Positions 9,462-17,493 of a DNA stretch of 64,000 nucleotides are shown one piece after another. This DNA is from Bacteroidales bacterium UBA6397 (GTDB taxonomy: Bacteria; Bacteroidota; Bacteroidia; Bacteroidales; UBA932): positions 15,917 through 79,916 of the forward strand of contig DJQB01000028.1 in NCBI GenBank assembly GCA_002439875.1, written 5' to 3'. Positions within the stretch are counted from its first letter, which is position 1. Every line of letters starts with the position of its first letter. A program made the position numbers and the translations under genes. Under the pieces are notes generated by a model. It made no database searches, was not told the DNA's origin, and worked only from the letters and a program-made list of their open reading frames with translations.

Positions 9462-9839
9462 TTAAAATAGCTTGGGAATATCACTTACTCCTGGCAGGCA
9501 AGCCAAGACGGATTCACGAAAGACCACAGGTGGAGCGCGAAGCGAATGCGCAAGTGTCTCGGCCGGTCTGATTCCGGTGCGTGGCTCGATTTCCGGCTCC
9601 TCGAAAATCAGAGTGCAGATGACATCCAAGCGCAGTGCTGGCGTCCCGACAAAAGGAGTCGCTACGAAGTGACAGATAGGGCAGGTGTCCTCACAGTGCC
9701 CGCAGTCCGAATGCTCCGGAATGTCCTGATGAGATGCCATAGCCACCTCAAGCTCGTGGAAGTGTGCTACCTTCACGATGCTCACCGGCATCATTGCCAG
9801 CAAGAGAACCAAAGCGGTTATGATTTTTGTCTTTCTCAT
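9462..9839 (-). CDS. Small exported His/Cys-rich protein, putative metal-binding
   Basis: The 125-residue protein begins with a hydrophobic segment (about 5-23) followed by metal ligands: HFHELE, ASHQDIPEHSDCGHC and CEDTCPICHF, giving five Cys and six His in about 35 residues. The remainder has no recognised domain. It is the first gene of the operon, with the candidate Fur/Zur operator just upstream. Small proteins of this pattern recur beside Bacteroidota metal receptors. A role in periplasmic metal binding or sensing is inferred. I know no characterised homologue. Confidence 0.65.
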   Translation of the reverse strand: MRKTKIITALVLLLAMMPVSIVKVAHFHELEVAMASHQDIPEHSDCGHCEDTCPICHFVATPFVGTPALRLDVICTLIFEEPEIEPRTGIRPAETLAHSLRAPPVVFRESVLACLPGVSDIPKLF

Positions 9840-9850
9840 CTTTTCGGCAG

Positions 9851-9858
9851 CGAAATTA
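9851..9858 (-). promoter_or_regulatory. -7 element of the metal-uptake operon
   Basis: On the minus strand TAATTTCG matches TAnnTTTG at seven of eight positions. A TTG lies exactly 20 nt upstream inside the palindrome at 9877-9891, which is the expected -33 position. The start codon of the first operon gene is 11 nt downstream. Confidence 0.5.
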
Positions 9859-9876
9859 GTGATTGTTTATATAAAA

Positions 9877-9891
9877 TGCAACGATGTTGCA
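9877..9891. promoter_or_regulatory. Candidate Fur/Zur operator palindrome
   Basis: TGCAACGATGTTGCA is a perfect 6-3-6 inverted repeat in the divergent region between the metal operon and the Fur-family gene. It covers the -33 TTG of the minus-strand promoter and lies 42 bp before the regulator's own -7 element, so one bound dimer could repress the operon and perhaps the regulator. Position and symmetry are seen; the regulator's identity is inferred. Confidence 0.6.
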
Positions 9892-9933
9892 AATTATTTA
9901 AACGAGAAATTTTATAAAATGATTTATTTGCTG

Positions 9934-9941
9934 TAAATTTG
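9934..9941 (+). promoter_or_regulatory. -7 promoter element TAAATTTG of the Fur-family gene
   Basis: It matches TAnnTTTG exactly and lies 19 nt before the start codon. Confidence 0.5.
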
Positions 9942-9960
9942 CGAATATTTTGAAACTGTA

Positions 9961-10365
9961 ATGAATGCTACCGATATTCTTAAAAGAAGCGGCCTTAAGA
10001 AAAGCGCCCAGCGGATCGCGGTCATAAACATCCTTCAGAATCACCTTGTCCCTCTTAAGGAGGATGAGATCAAGGATGAAATGGGAGAAATCTATGACAG
10101 GATTACATTCTACAGGACGATGCAGGCTCTTTGTGACGCTGGCATCGTTCACCGCATCGTTGTGGACAAGACCATTGTGGAATATGCCTTGAACACAGAG
10201 GAAGAGCATCATTCCCACGTCCATTTCTATTGTACGGTATGTCATTCAATCACCTGTCTGAAAGAAACTCCTGTGTATGATTATGACCTTCCGGCCGGTT
10301 ACCGGCAGGAAGAGTGCCAGGTTCTCATCAAGGGAGTCTGCCCTTCCTGTCTCGGCAAGGCCTGA
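9961..10365 (+). CDS. Fur-family metal-responsive repressor, probably Zur
   Basis: The 134-residue protein has an N-terminal winged helix (about 1-75, with the recognition-helix region DRITFYRTMQALCDAGIV) and a C-terminal dimerisation and metal domain. The metal domain has a His cluster EEHHSHVHF (about 81-89) and two CxxC pairs (Cys91/Cys94 and Cys127/Cys130) that hold the structural zinc in this family. It is divergent from a TonB receptor/DUF4625 operon with a palindrome between them. The target operon argues for a zinc-sensing Zur, but Fur, PerR or another specificity cannot be excluded from sequence alone. Confidence 0.88.
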   Translation: MNATDILKRSGLKKSAQRIAVINILQNHLVPLKEDEIKDEMGEIYDRITFYRTMQALCDAGIVHRIVVDKTIVEYALNTEEEHHSHVHFYCTVCHSITCLKETPVYDYDLPAGYRQEECQVLIKGVCPSCLGKA

Positions 10366-10397
10366 GTCATAGCCAATTTGTCAGAGACAATGATTTG

Positions 10398-10427
10398 ATT
10401 CGAATCCACAAATTTGCGGATTCGAAT
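10398..10427. promoter_or_regulatory. Paired palindromic operator of the higBA locus
   Basis: A 10-bp inverted repeat (ATTCGAATCC at 10398-10407, GGATTCGAAT at 10418-10427) has a 10-nt spacer. Each arm contains the self-complementary octamer ATTCGAAT, and the two octamers are 22 bp apart centre to centre, about two helical turns. The site covers the -33 region of the toxin promoter, as expected for autoregulation by a HigA-type antitoxin. Confidence 0.65.
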
Positions 10428-10444
10428 AATGTTGCTTACCTTTG
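10413..10444 (+). promoter_or_regulatory. Promoter TTTG-N20-TACCTTTG of the toxin-antitoxin operon
   Basis: TTTG at 10413-10416 and TACCTTTG at 10437-10444 match both Bacteroidota promoter elements with 20-nt spacing. The toxin start codon follows 20 nt later. Confidence 0.6.
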
Positions 10445-10464
10445 TGGCAAAGAAGGTCAGAAGA

Positions 10465-10776
10465 ATGATTGTGGTTTTTGATAAGGATTACCTTCGGGAA
10501 TTGTACGTGACTGGAAAATGCGACCGTAAGCATAGATTCCAGCCTGAGATAGTCAATAGATATAAGAGAAGGATAGACTATCTGAAACAAGCGAAAAATG
10601 TGGAGGAATTGTTCAGGTTGCCTTCATTGCGTTATGAGGTTCTGCAAGGAGACAAGAAAGGCATTTCGTCAATAAGGGTGAATGATCAGTACAGAATTGA
10701 ATTTGTTGTCAATCAGGATAATGAACCTTTCTTGTCCGTATGTGATATTCTCGAACTGTCAAACCATTATAAATAG
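10465..10776 (+). CDS. higB: HigB/RelE-type mRNA interferase toxin
   Basis: The 103-residue protein starts MIVVFDKDYLRELYVTGK, a typical HigB (RelE superfamily) beginning. An upstream in-frame ATG at 10414 lies ahead of the promoter and cannot be the start. The conserved end RVNDQYRIEFVV followed by VCDILELSNHYK fits the plasmid-maintenance killer group. The family cleaves mRNA on the ribosome. The antitoxin gene follows after 11 bp, in the toxin-first order typical of higBA. The flanking sequence is A+T-rich, so the module may have been acquired. Confidence 0.85.
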   Translation: MIVVFDKDYLRELYVTGKCDRKHRFQPEIVNRYKRRIDYLKQAKNVEELFRLPSLRYEVLQGDKKGISSIRVNDQYRIEFVVNQDNEPFLSVCDILELSNHYK

Positions 10777-10787
10777 TTTTTTTGAAT

Positions 10788-11135
10788 ATGTTAGACTTGA
10801 ATTCCAAATATCCGGATATGGTGGCCAATAACCTTGATCCGTATGTGCCGACTCATCCTGGTGAGTTGCTGAAAGAGGAAATCGAGTACCGCAAGCTGTC
10901 ACAAAAGCAGTTGGCGGCGGATATGGGAGTGGCTTATACTGTCCTGAATGACATCGTGAACGGTAAGCGAGCCGTGAACACCAAGTTCGCTCTTCTTTGC
11001 GAGGCGGCTCTTGGCATTCCTGCTCACATTCTCCTCGGACTTCAGGCCGAATATGATATGCAGACGGCAAAACGGGATAAATCCTTTCTTGAAAAACTTT
11101 CTTCTGTTCGTAAAATCGTTGCGGCTGTGCTCTGA
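10788..11135 (+). CDS. higA: HigA-type antitoxin with XRE helix-turn-helix
   Basis: The 115-residue protein starts MLDLNSK; the ATG at 10788 is preferred over a TTG two codons upstream. It contains THPGELLKEEIEYRKLSQKQ, the diagnostic opening of the HigA/VapI antitoxin family, followed by a helix-turn-helix at about 38-62 (LAADMGVAYTVLNDIVNGKR). It should bind and neutralise HigB and repress the operon through the paired palindromes upstream. The C-terminal tail of about 30 residues is charged, as in antitoxins that contact the toxin. Confidence 0.87.
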   Translation: MLDLNSKYPDMVANNLDPYVPTHPGELLKEEIEYRKLSQKQLAADMGVAYTVLNDIVNGKRAVNTKFALLCEAALGIPAHILLGLQAEYDMQTAKRDKSFLEKLSSVRKIVAAVL

Positions 11136-11223
11136 GCTAATATTATTCAATTATTCAATTGTTTATATATCTGATGATGCGGAAGATGCGGATCGGCTCC
11201 GCTGATTTGTAACCTTTGTTTTT

Positions 11224-11868
11224 ATGGATATACTCAAGAGATATGTGATGCTTTGCGTCGGGCTGCTGATTGTGGCGTTCGGGGTGGCGTTTTCGATTTT
11301 GGCTGATTTGGGAACCTCACCGATCTCGTGCCCGCCTTATGTGGCGAGCATGCTGTGTCCGCTGACGGTGGGGGAGGCTACGATTGTGATGCACTGCATA
11401 TTCATTCTGATTCAGATGGCGCTTCTTCGGAAGGATTATGATTGGGTTCAGCTGATGCAGCTCCCGGTGGCCTTTGTCTTCGGGTACATGACGGATTTTG
11501 CCTGTTGGTGCATCGCGGATGTGCCTTGCCCGAATTACCTGATGCAGGTGGTTTGGTGTCTTGTGGGCATTGTTCTGGTCGGAATTGGGGTCAGTTTCGA
11601 GGTCGTGGCCGGGGTGGTCACACTTGCCGGTGAAGGACTTGTTCTTGCCATCTGCAAGGCGTTCAAGACCCGTTTCGACATCACGAAAGTCTCAGTGGAT
11701 GTCTCGCTCGTGGCTATAGCCTGCGTCGCTTCGCTCATCTGGCTCGGAGGAATCCACGGTGTCCGCGAGGGAACCCTCGCCGCCGCCCTTCTTGTCGGAG
11801 TCATCGCCCAGTGGTGCAACAGGCCGGTCGAGAGGCTGGCCAAGGCGTCAGGAATAAAAGTTAAATGA
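11224..11868 (+). CDS. YczE/YitT-like multi-pass inner-membrane protein (DUF6198-like)
   Basis: The 214-residue hydrophobic protein has about five or six membrane segments (7-27, 46-66, 74-95, 106-128, 158-177, 183-200). The opening GVAFSILADLGTSPISCPPY is characteristic of the YczE/YitT-like family, whose substrate and function are unknown. It seems to be transcribed alone: higA ends 88 bp upstream and xerC begins 87 bp downstream. Many GTG, TTC and GTC codons reflect membrane composition rather than transfer. The family call is moderately sure; no function should be assigned. Confidence 0.65.
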   Translation: MDILKRYVMLCVGLLIVAFGVAFSILADLGTSPISCPPYVASMLCPLTVGEATIVMHCIFILIQMALLRKDYDWVQLMQLPVAFVFGYMTDFACWCIADVPCPNYLMQVVWCLVGIVLVGIGVSFEVVAGVVTLAGEGLVLAICKAFKTRFDITKVSVDVSLVAIACVASLIWLGGIHGVREGTLAAALLVGVIAQWCNRPVERLAKASGIKVK

Positions 11869-11955
11869 TCAGACTAGGAATTCTTTGGCATAAATAAAGG
11901 GCGGAATGCCACCGGAAAATGTAGGCGCGGTAACTTTTGATGAATATTAGGACTC

Positions 11956-12930
11956 ATGGGGTTGGTAGAAGAGTATATTTCTTACATCAGGGACATCCGG
12001 AGATATTCGGCCAGGACGCGGGCGATATATTCGGATGCGCTGAGGGATTTTGCTGATTTCTCGGAGGCGAAGACTGACGGGGCATTGCTAGAATCGCTAA
12101 ATCGTCAGAATCTCAGGAGTTACGAAGTGTTCCTTTTGGAGAATAAAGGTGATGGCCCCAGGACGGTGGCTCTTCATCTTTCAGTGCTGTCGGGGTTCTG
12201 CCGGTTCCTGATAAAGGAGAAAAAACTGACGGCCAACCCGGTGAGGACGGTGGCGAAGCCGAAATCTGAAAAAAGACTGCCTGTGTTCTATAGGGAAGAG
12301 TCGATGAATGAATATTTTGCCGGGACTGACTGTGACGCGTCTGAGGAGAACATGGCGCTTATCACAGGACAGGACAAAGCCTCCGACGCGGCATATTCAA
12401 GAAGGCTGGAGCGGCTGCTTGTGTCGATGCTTTTCAGTACCGGGATGCGCCGGGCCGAATTGATCGGGCTTCGGATCGGGGATGTGGATTTCTCGCGGCG
12501 GACGATGACCGTGAGGGGGAAAGGTGACAAAGTGAGAGAAATTCCGCTTGTTCCTTCGCTATGTGAGGAAATTTCATTATATTTACAATCGGTTGAAACG
12601 ATGGTCGGGCGCAAAAGATCAGCAAACGAGCCTCTGGCGGTCACCGGCAAGGGTCTGAAACTCTATCCGGTTTTCATTGACAGGGCTGTCAAGCGGGCGC
12701 TTGGGCGGATCGGAAGCATCACCGGGAGAAAGTCCCCACACGTGTTGAGACATTCCTTGGCCACGGAACTTTTGGACGAGGGCACTGATCTCAACTCGAT
12801 CAAGGAGCTTCTGGGACACTCCTCGCTCGCGGCGACGCAGGTTTACACGCACAACACCATCGAAAAACTGAAGAAAGTTTATGTTAACGCCCATCCAAGG
12901 GCAAAAAGCGGAGGTAAAAATGGAGATTAG
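11956..12930 (+). CDS. xerC: Tyrosine recombinase XerC/XerD
   Basis: The 324-residue protein has an N-terminal SAM-like core-binding domain (about 1-95) and a catalytic domain with the tyrosine recombinase set: Arg165 (FSTGMRRAEL), Lys192 (GKGDK), His262 and Arg265 (PHVLRHS), His288 (LLGHSS) and nucleophile Tyr297 (QVYTHN). Such enzymes resolve chromosome dimers at dif. The gene overlaps hpf by 11 bp, a pairing common in Bacteroidota, which marks it as a chromosomal Xer protein and not a phage or transposon integrase. A 20-residue insertion (about 128-147) precedes the catalytic Arg. Confidence 0.9.
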   Translation: MGLVEEYISYIRDIRRYSARTRAIYSDALRDFADFSEAKTDGALLESLNRQNLRSYEVFLLENKGDGPRTVALHLSVLSGFCRFLIKEKKLTANPVRTVAKPKSEKRLPVFYREESMNEYFAGTDCDASEENMALITGQDKASDAAYSRRLERLLVSMLFSTGMRRAELIGLRIGDVDFSRRTMTVRGKGDKVREIPLVPSLCEEISLYLQSVETMVGRKRSANEPLAVTGKGLKLYPVFIDRAVKRALGRIGSITGRKSPHVLRHSLATELLDEGTDLNSIKELLGHSSLAATQVYTHNTIEKLKKVYVNAHPRAKSGGKNGD

Positions 12931-13213
12931 AGTAAAATCCCTGAAGTTCGACGCGGATCAGAAACTGCTCGACTATGTAGAGAAGAAGGTCTCGAAACTT
13001 TCCAGATTCAGCGACCATCTTGACGGAATGGAGGTGACTTTATCTTTGCTCAAGGAGCCGGACAACAAGAATGTCAGGATCCAGACAAGAGCTTACGGTC
13101 AGGATCTTGTCATTGAGAGAAATTCGACTTCCTTTGAGGATGCCGTGAGTGTGGCCGTCGATCTGATGAAAGAGAAGATCATAAGGACAAAAGAAAAGAA
13201 ATTCGATGCATAA
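12920..13213 (+). CDS. hpf: Ribosome hibernation-promoting factor (HPF/RaiA family, short form)
   Basis: The 97-residue protein MEIRVKSLKFDADQKLL shows the beta-alpha-beta-beta-beta-alpha pattern of the short HPF/YfiA family and lacks the C-terminal dimerisation domain of long HPF. The family binds the 30S decoding channel in stationary phase and inactivates ribosomes. The start at 12920 is chosen because it begins the family domain and is preceded by GGAGG at 12910-12914; it lies inside the end of xerC, so the two are translationally coupled. Confidence 0.88.
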   Translation: MEIRVKSLKFDADQKLLDYVEKKVSKLSRFSDHLDGMEVTLSLLKEPDNKNVRIQTRAYGQDLVIERNSTSFEDAVSVAVDLMKEKIIRTKEKKFDA

Positions 13214-13217
13214 TAAA

Positions 13218-15485
13218 ATGAAATTGAAACTGATTTTAGGTCTGATAGCAGCGGCTGGCATTGTCACCGCATGCGGTCAGCAGAAAGGTGTAGGAAGACA
13301 GGCCGCTCAGGTTGGCGGGCCTGTCTTTCTTGATGAGACACGGTCAATTGACGAGAGGGTAGAGGATGCTCTTGCAAGAATGACGACCGAGGAGAAGGTG
13401 GCGATTCTTCACGCCCAGTCAAAGTTCAGCTCAGCGGGTGTGCCTCGCCTTGGCATTCCTGAGATCTGGACGACCGACGGTCCGCACGGCATCCGTCCCG
13501 AGGTGCTTTGGGACAAATGGAGTCAGGCCGGGTGGACGAACGATTCTTGCACGGCTTTCCCGGCTCTGACGGCCTTGGCCGCCACATGGAACACTGAGAT
13601 GTCGGCCCTTTACGGCAAGAGCATCGGTGAGGAGGCCCGCTACCGCAAGAAGGACGTTCTCCTCGGGCCGGGAGTGAACATTTGCAGAACCCCTCTCAAT
13701 GGTAGAAGCTTTGAATATATGGGCGAGGACCCTTACCTCTCAGGGCGCATGGTCGTTCCGTACGTCCAAGGTGTGCAGAGCAACGGTGTGGCTGCCTGCG
13801 TGAAGCACTTCGCCTTGAACAGCCAGGAACATAACCGCTTCACTACTAACGTGACGGTCGATGACAGAACGCTTTACGAGATCTATCTTCCGGCTTTCAA
13901 GGCCGCTGTCACTGAAGGAAAGGCTTGGGCAATCATGGGTGCTTACAACCTTTACAAGGACCAGTGGTGCTGCCAGAACCAATATACTCTGAATGACATC
14001 CTCAAGGGTGAGTGGGGATTTGACGGTGTTGTCATCAGTGACTGGGGCGGAGTCCATGACACGGATCAGGCCGTGAACAACGGACTGGACATGGAGTTCG
14101 GGACATTCACCAACGGACTGAGCTGGTCCGCCTCCAACGCCTATGCCAACTACTACCTTTCCGGACCTTACCTTAAAGGGCTTCAAGAGGGCAAATACTC
14201 TACTGAAGTACTTGACAACAAGGCGCGCAGAGTCCTCCGATTGATGTTCAGAACCGTCATGGACAAGAATCGTCCTTATGGTTCGTTCGTCAGCCCGGAG
14301 CATATCGCTGCTGCCAGGAAGATCGGTGTCGAGTCAATCGTTCTTCTTAAGAACGATGGTGGAATCCTTCCTATAAAAAATGCCAAGAAGATTCTGGTGG
14401 TAGGAGAAAATGCCATCAAGATGATGACAGTCGGTGGCGGAAGTTCATCACTCAAAGTCAAGAACGAGGTTTCTCCGTTGGAGGGCATCCAGGAGAGATT
14501 CGCTGACGCGGAGGTAGTCTATGAGCGTGGCTATGTCGGGGACACCGGTGGCCAGTACAACGGTGTCACAACAGGTCAGGACCTCAGCGAGAGCCGTTCC
14601 GCCGAGAAACTGATCGCTGACGCTGTGGCCGCTGCCAAAGATGCTGATTATGTGATCTTCATAGGTGGTTTGAACAAGAGCGAGCATCAGGACTGTGAGG
14701 GCGCCGACAGGGAGAGTTACGAGCTGCCATATTCACAGGACAATGTCATTGAGGCTCTTGCCGCTGTCAATCCTAGGCTGGTGGTTGTGAATGTCTCCGG
14801 AAACGCGGTGGCGATGCCGTGGGTCAGCAAGGTGCCTGCGATAATTCAGGATTGGTACCTCGGAAGCGAGGCAGGACACTCTCTTGCCGATGTGCTCTCA
14901 GGAGATGTCACTCCTTCCGGAAAACTGCCGTTCACGATAGGAGCGACTTTGGCGGACTATCCGATTCAAAGCGAGATCCAATACCCTGGAATCCCTCGCA
15001 AGGAAACGGTCAAGATGGGTATACAGGATCAGATCATCTACGATGAGACCTACACAGAGGGAATATTCGTGGGCTACCGTTGGTTCGAGCACAAAGCCGT
15101 CAAGCCGGCCTTCCCGTTCGGCTACGGACTCAGCTACACAACCTTTGAATATGGCGAGCCGAAGACATCCGGTTCGATTGACAAGGGGCTGACCGTAACC
15201 GTTCCGGTGAAGAACACAGGCTCTGTGGCCGGTGCGGAAATCGTTCAGGTCTATGTCAGTGCTCCTGAAAGTTCTGTCGAGCGTCCTGTAAAGGAACTCA
15301 AAGGCTTCGGCAAGATATTCCTTGAGCCTGGCAAGTCTGGTGAGGTGAAAGTCACCTTGGACAAGGCGGCCATCAGCTATTTCGATGCCCAGAGGCATGA
15401 TTGGGTCGCTGAGAAGGGCAACTACAGGATTCTTGTGGGAGCTTCCTCCGAGGATATCCGTAAAACGGTTGATTTCAAATATTAG
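13218..15485 (+). CDS. Glycoside hydrolase family 3 lipoprotein (beta-glucosidase/xylosidase type)
   Basis: The 755-residue protein is exported: signal then lipobox IVTAC (Cys19). The GH3 N-terminal barrel (about 45-330) holds the KHF motif at 196-198 and the nucleophile Asp275 in GVVISDWGG. The alpha/beta sandwich domain (about 350-570) and a C-terminal fibronectin-III-like domain (about 650-750) complete the usual architecture. It removes terminal beta-linked glucose or xylose from oligosaccharides in the periplasm or at the surface. The second ATG at 13218, 4 bp after the hpf stop, is preferred because it starts directly at the signal peptide. Exact sugar specificity cannot be read from sequence. 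Confidence 0.9.
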   Translation: MKLKLILGLIAAAGIVTACGQQKGVGRQAAQVGGPVFLDETRSIDERVEDALARMTTEEKVAILHAQSKFSSAGVPRLGIPEIWTTDGPHGIRPEVLWDKWSQAGWTNDSCTAFPALTALAATWNTEMSALYGKSIGEEARYRKKDVLLGPGVNICRTPLNGRSFEYMGEDPYLSGRMVVPYVQGVQSNGVAACVKHFALNSQEHNRFTTNVTVDDRTLYEIYLPAFKAAVTEGKAWAIMGAYNLYKDQWCCQNQYTLNDILKGEWGFDGVVISDWGGVHDTDQAVNNGLDMEFGTFTNGLSWSASNAYANYYLSGPYLKGLQEGKYSTEVLDNKARRVLRLMFRTVMDKNRPYGSFVSPEHIAAARKIGVESIVLLKNDGGILPIKNAKKILVVGENAIKMMTVGGGSSSLKVKNEVSPLEGIQERFADAEVVYERGYVGDTGGQYNGVTTGQDLSESRSAEKLIADAVAAAKDADYVIFIGGLNKSEHQDCEGADRESYELPYSQDNVIEALAAVNPRLVVVNVSGNAVAMPWVSKVPAIIQDWYLGSEAGHSLADVLSGDVTPSGKLPFTIGATLADYPIQSEIQYPGIPRKETVKMGIQDQIIYDETYTEGIFVGYRWFEHKAVKPAFPFGYGLSYTTFEYGEPKTSGSIDKGLTVTVPVKNTGSVAGAEIVQVYVSAPESSVERPVKELKGFGKIFLEPGKSGEVKVTLDKAAISYFDAQRHDWVAEKGNYRILVGASSEDIRKTVDFKY

Positions 15486-15530
15486 CGAATCCTTTTAGTA
15501 AGCGGTAAGTTATTTTTTTACGGTTACCTA

Positions 15531-16574
15531 ATGGCGAAAGGAACGGCTAACATCGGCAGCCAGTGCCGTGAGATAATCTCCGCTGTCAAGTCCGGACAGT
15601 TCGCCCCCATCTATCTTCTGATGGGGGACGAACCGTATTATACGGACATGGTCTGTGACGCCGTCATCGAGAACGCTCTTGACGAGGCTTCGAGGGATTT
15701 CAACGAGACGATCTGCTACGGTTCGGACGTGGATGCCGACACGGTCATCACGGCCGCGAGGCGTTTTCCCATGATGGCCGAAAGGCAGCTTGTCGTGGTC
15801 AAGGATGCCCAGGCGATGCGGGATCTGGAGAAACTCTCAATCTATTGCGAGAAGCCGTTGGATTCCACTGTTCTTGTGCTTTTGATGCGCGGGGCTTCGG
15901 CCGACAAGCGCAAGGCTTTGTACAAGCAGGCCTCGAAAAACGGGGTTGTGGTTGAGTCCAATGCGTTGAGAGACTACGAGATGCCATCTTGGATCGCACA
16001 GTATTTCTCCGGCAGGGGACTGACCATTGATCCTGAGGCTTCAGCTTTGCTGGCGGAATCGGCCGGTACGAATTTGGGCCGGATAGCCGTAGAGACCGAC
16101 AAGATGTTGAAGAACCTGCCAGAAGGGACGAAGCAGATAACTGTCTCTGACATTGAGCGGAATGTGGGCATCAGCCGTGAGTTCAGTGTGTTCGAGCTGA
16201 CCAAGGAACTGTCGGCTAAAAACGGCCCGAAAGCCTTGCGGATCGCGGCCCGCATCGGTGAGTCCGCGAAATTCGCCATGCCGATGGCGGTCAGCGCATT
16301 GTACACGCATTTCGCGAGGATCCTGAAGTACGGGGCGTTGAAGGAGAAGAGCCGCTATCCGGACAAAACCGCCATCGCTGCCGCCCTGCAGGGCGTGAAC
16401 CCTTATTTTTGGAAGGAATATGACACAGCGGTGGCCAACTATCCGGTCCGCAAGGCGATGGAGGTGATTTCTCTTCTTTGTGAATATGACTACAAAGGCA
16501 AAGGTGGTGATGTGGGAGAAGCAACTCCTGAAGAACTTCTCGTAGAATTGACAAGTAAGATTTTAAGTATATGA
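15531..16574 (+). CDS. holA: DNA polymerase III delta subunit
   Basis: The 347-residue protein has the HolA layout: an AAA-like N-terminal domain (about 25-150, with APIYLLMGDEPYYTD and a KDAQ segment), a lid domain and a C-terminal helical collar (about 215-345). Delta opens the sliding clamp within the clamp loader. Its last codons overlap the start of the ABC ATPase gene by 4 bp (ATGA), so the three genes holA-ATPase-permease are probably one transcription unit. Confidence 0.88.
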   Translation: MAKGTANIGSQCREIISAVKSGQFAPIYLLMGDEPYYTDMVCDAVIENALDEASRDFNETICYGSDVDADTVITAARRFPMMAERQLVVVKDAQAMRDLEKLSIYCEKPLDSTVLVLLMRGASADKRKALYKQASKNGVVVESNALRDYEMPSWIAQYFSGRGLTIDPEASALLAESAGTNLGRIAVETDKMLKNLPEGTKQITVSDIERNVGISREFSVFELTKELSAKNGPKALRIAARIGESAKFAMPMAVSALYTHFARILKYGALKEKSRYPDKTAIAAALQGVNPYFWKEYDTAVANYPVRKAMEVISLLCEYDYKGKGGDVGEATPEELLVELTSKILSI

Positions 16575-17491
16575 GCGATTACATTATCGAATGCAGGAAC
16601 ATCTGCAAGAATTTCGGAGAGAAGGTCGCGCTTGACAATGTGAGCGTGAACATTCCGAAAGGCGGGATTTTCGGTCTTCTGGGCCCTAACGGGGCGGGAA
16701 AGACCACGCTGATCCGCATCATTAACCGGATTACTATTCCCAACGGAGGAGAAGTTTTGTTTGACGGACGCCCGATAACCCAGTCGGACGTCGAGAAGAT
16801 AGGCTATCTGCCGGAGGAGCGCGGACTTTACCGCAAGATGGAGGTCGGAGACCAGGCCATGTATCTGGCGCAGCTGAAAGGCATGAGCGCCGCTGACGCC
16901 CGTAAGGCGTTGAAGGAGTGGTTCGTGCGTTTCGGAATCCAGGACTGGTGGAAGAAGAAGGTCGAGGAACTGTCCAAGGGTATGGCCCAGAAGGTCCAGT
17001 TCATCACGACCGTGGTTCACAAACCGTCTCTGATGATTTTGGACGAGCCGTTTTCCGGTTTCGATCCGGTGAACGCTGAGCTGATCCGCAAGGAGATTCT
17101 TAGGCTCAAGGACGAGGGTGCTACGATCATCCTCTCGACCCATAATATGGAGTCTGTAGAGGAACTCTGCGACAACATCGCCCTTATCAACAAGTCGCAT
17201 CTTGTGATCACCGGTGGGGTTAACGAGATCCGCCACAAGTACGGCAACAACAACATTGAACTGATCTACACCGGGGAGGATAAGGTGAAGGATGCCGAGG
17301 GAATATTCAAAGTCCTTTCCGACGAGGACAACGCCGGCCGCCACACCGCAGTGCTGACGCTCGGAGAGCATGTCTCATCCAATGACGCGCTTTCGGCCCT
17401 ACTGGCGCAGGACATCGTTGTCAACTCGTTCAAGGAGCTGATTCCGAGGATGAACGACATATTCATAAAACTTGTAACAGAGGAGGCATAG
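16571..17491 (+). CDS. ABC transporter ATP-binding protein, NatA-like
   Basis: The 306-residue protein has Walker A (GPNGAGKTT), the signature VEELSKGMAQK (degenerate LSxGM form), Walker B LMILDEPFSGFDP and the switch His in LSTHNM. A C-terminal DUF4162-like tail (about 230-300) is typical of ATPases paired with ABC-2 type permeases. It drives the adjacent permease, whose gene begins 2 bp after its stop. The natural export substrate is unknown; the NatAB resemblance suggests a Na+ or lipid/antibiotic exporter only by family. Confidence 0.9.
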   Translation: MSDYIIECRNICKNFGEKVALDNVSVNIPKGGIFGLLGPNGAGKTTLIRIINRITIPNGGEVLFDGRPITQSDVEKIGYLPEERGLYRKMEVGDQAMYLAQLKGMSAADARKALKEWFVRFGIQDWWKKKVEELSKGMAQKVQFITTVVHKPSLMILDEPFSGFDPVNAELIRKEILRLKDEGATIILSTHNMESVEELCDNIALINKSHLVITGGVNEIRHKYGNNNIELIYTGEDKVKDAEGIFKVLSDEDNAGRHTAVLTLGEHVSSNDALSALLAQDIVVNSFKELIPRMNDIFIKLVTEEA

Positions 17492-17493
17492 TT

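Noticed and set aside
11956..12930. Tyrosine recombinase as a sign of an integrated element
   Set aside because: The overlap with hpf is the usual chromosomal context of XerC in this phylum; no att repeats or mobile genes flank it.
16490..17371. A 293-codon reading frame antisense to the ABC ATPase gene
   Set aside because: The plus-strand ATPase has all diagnostic motifs, and the antisense product resembles nothing.
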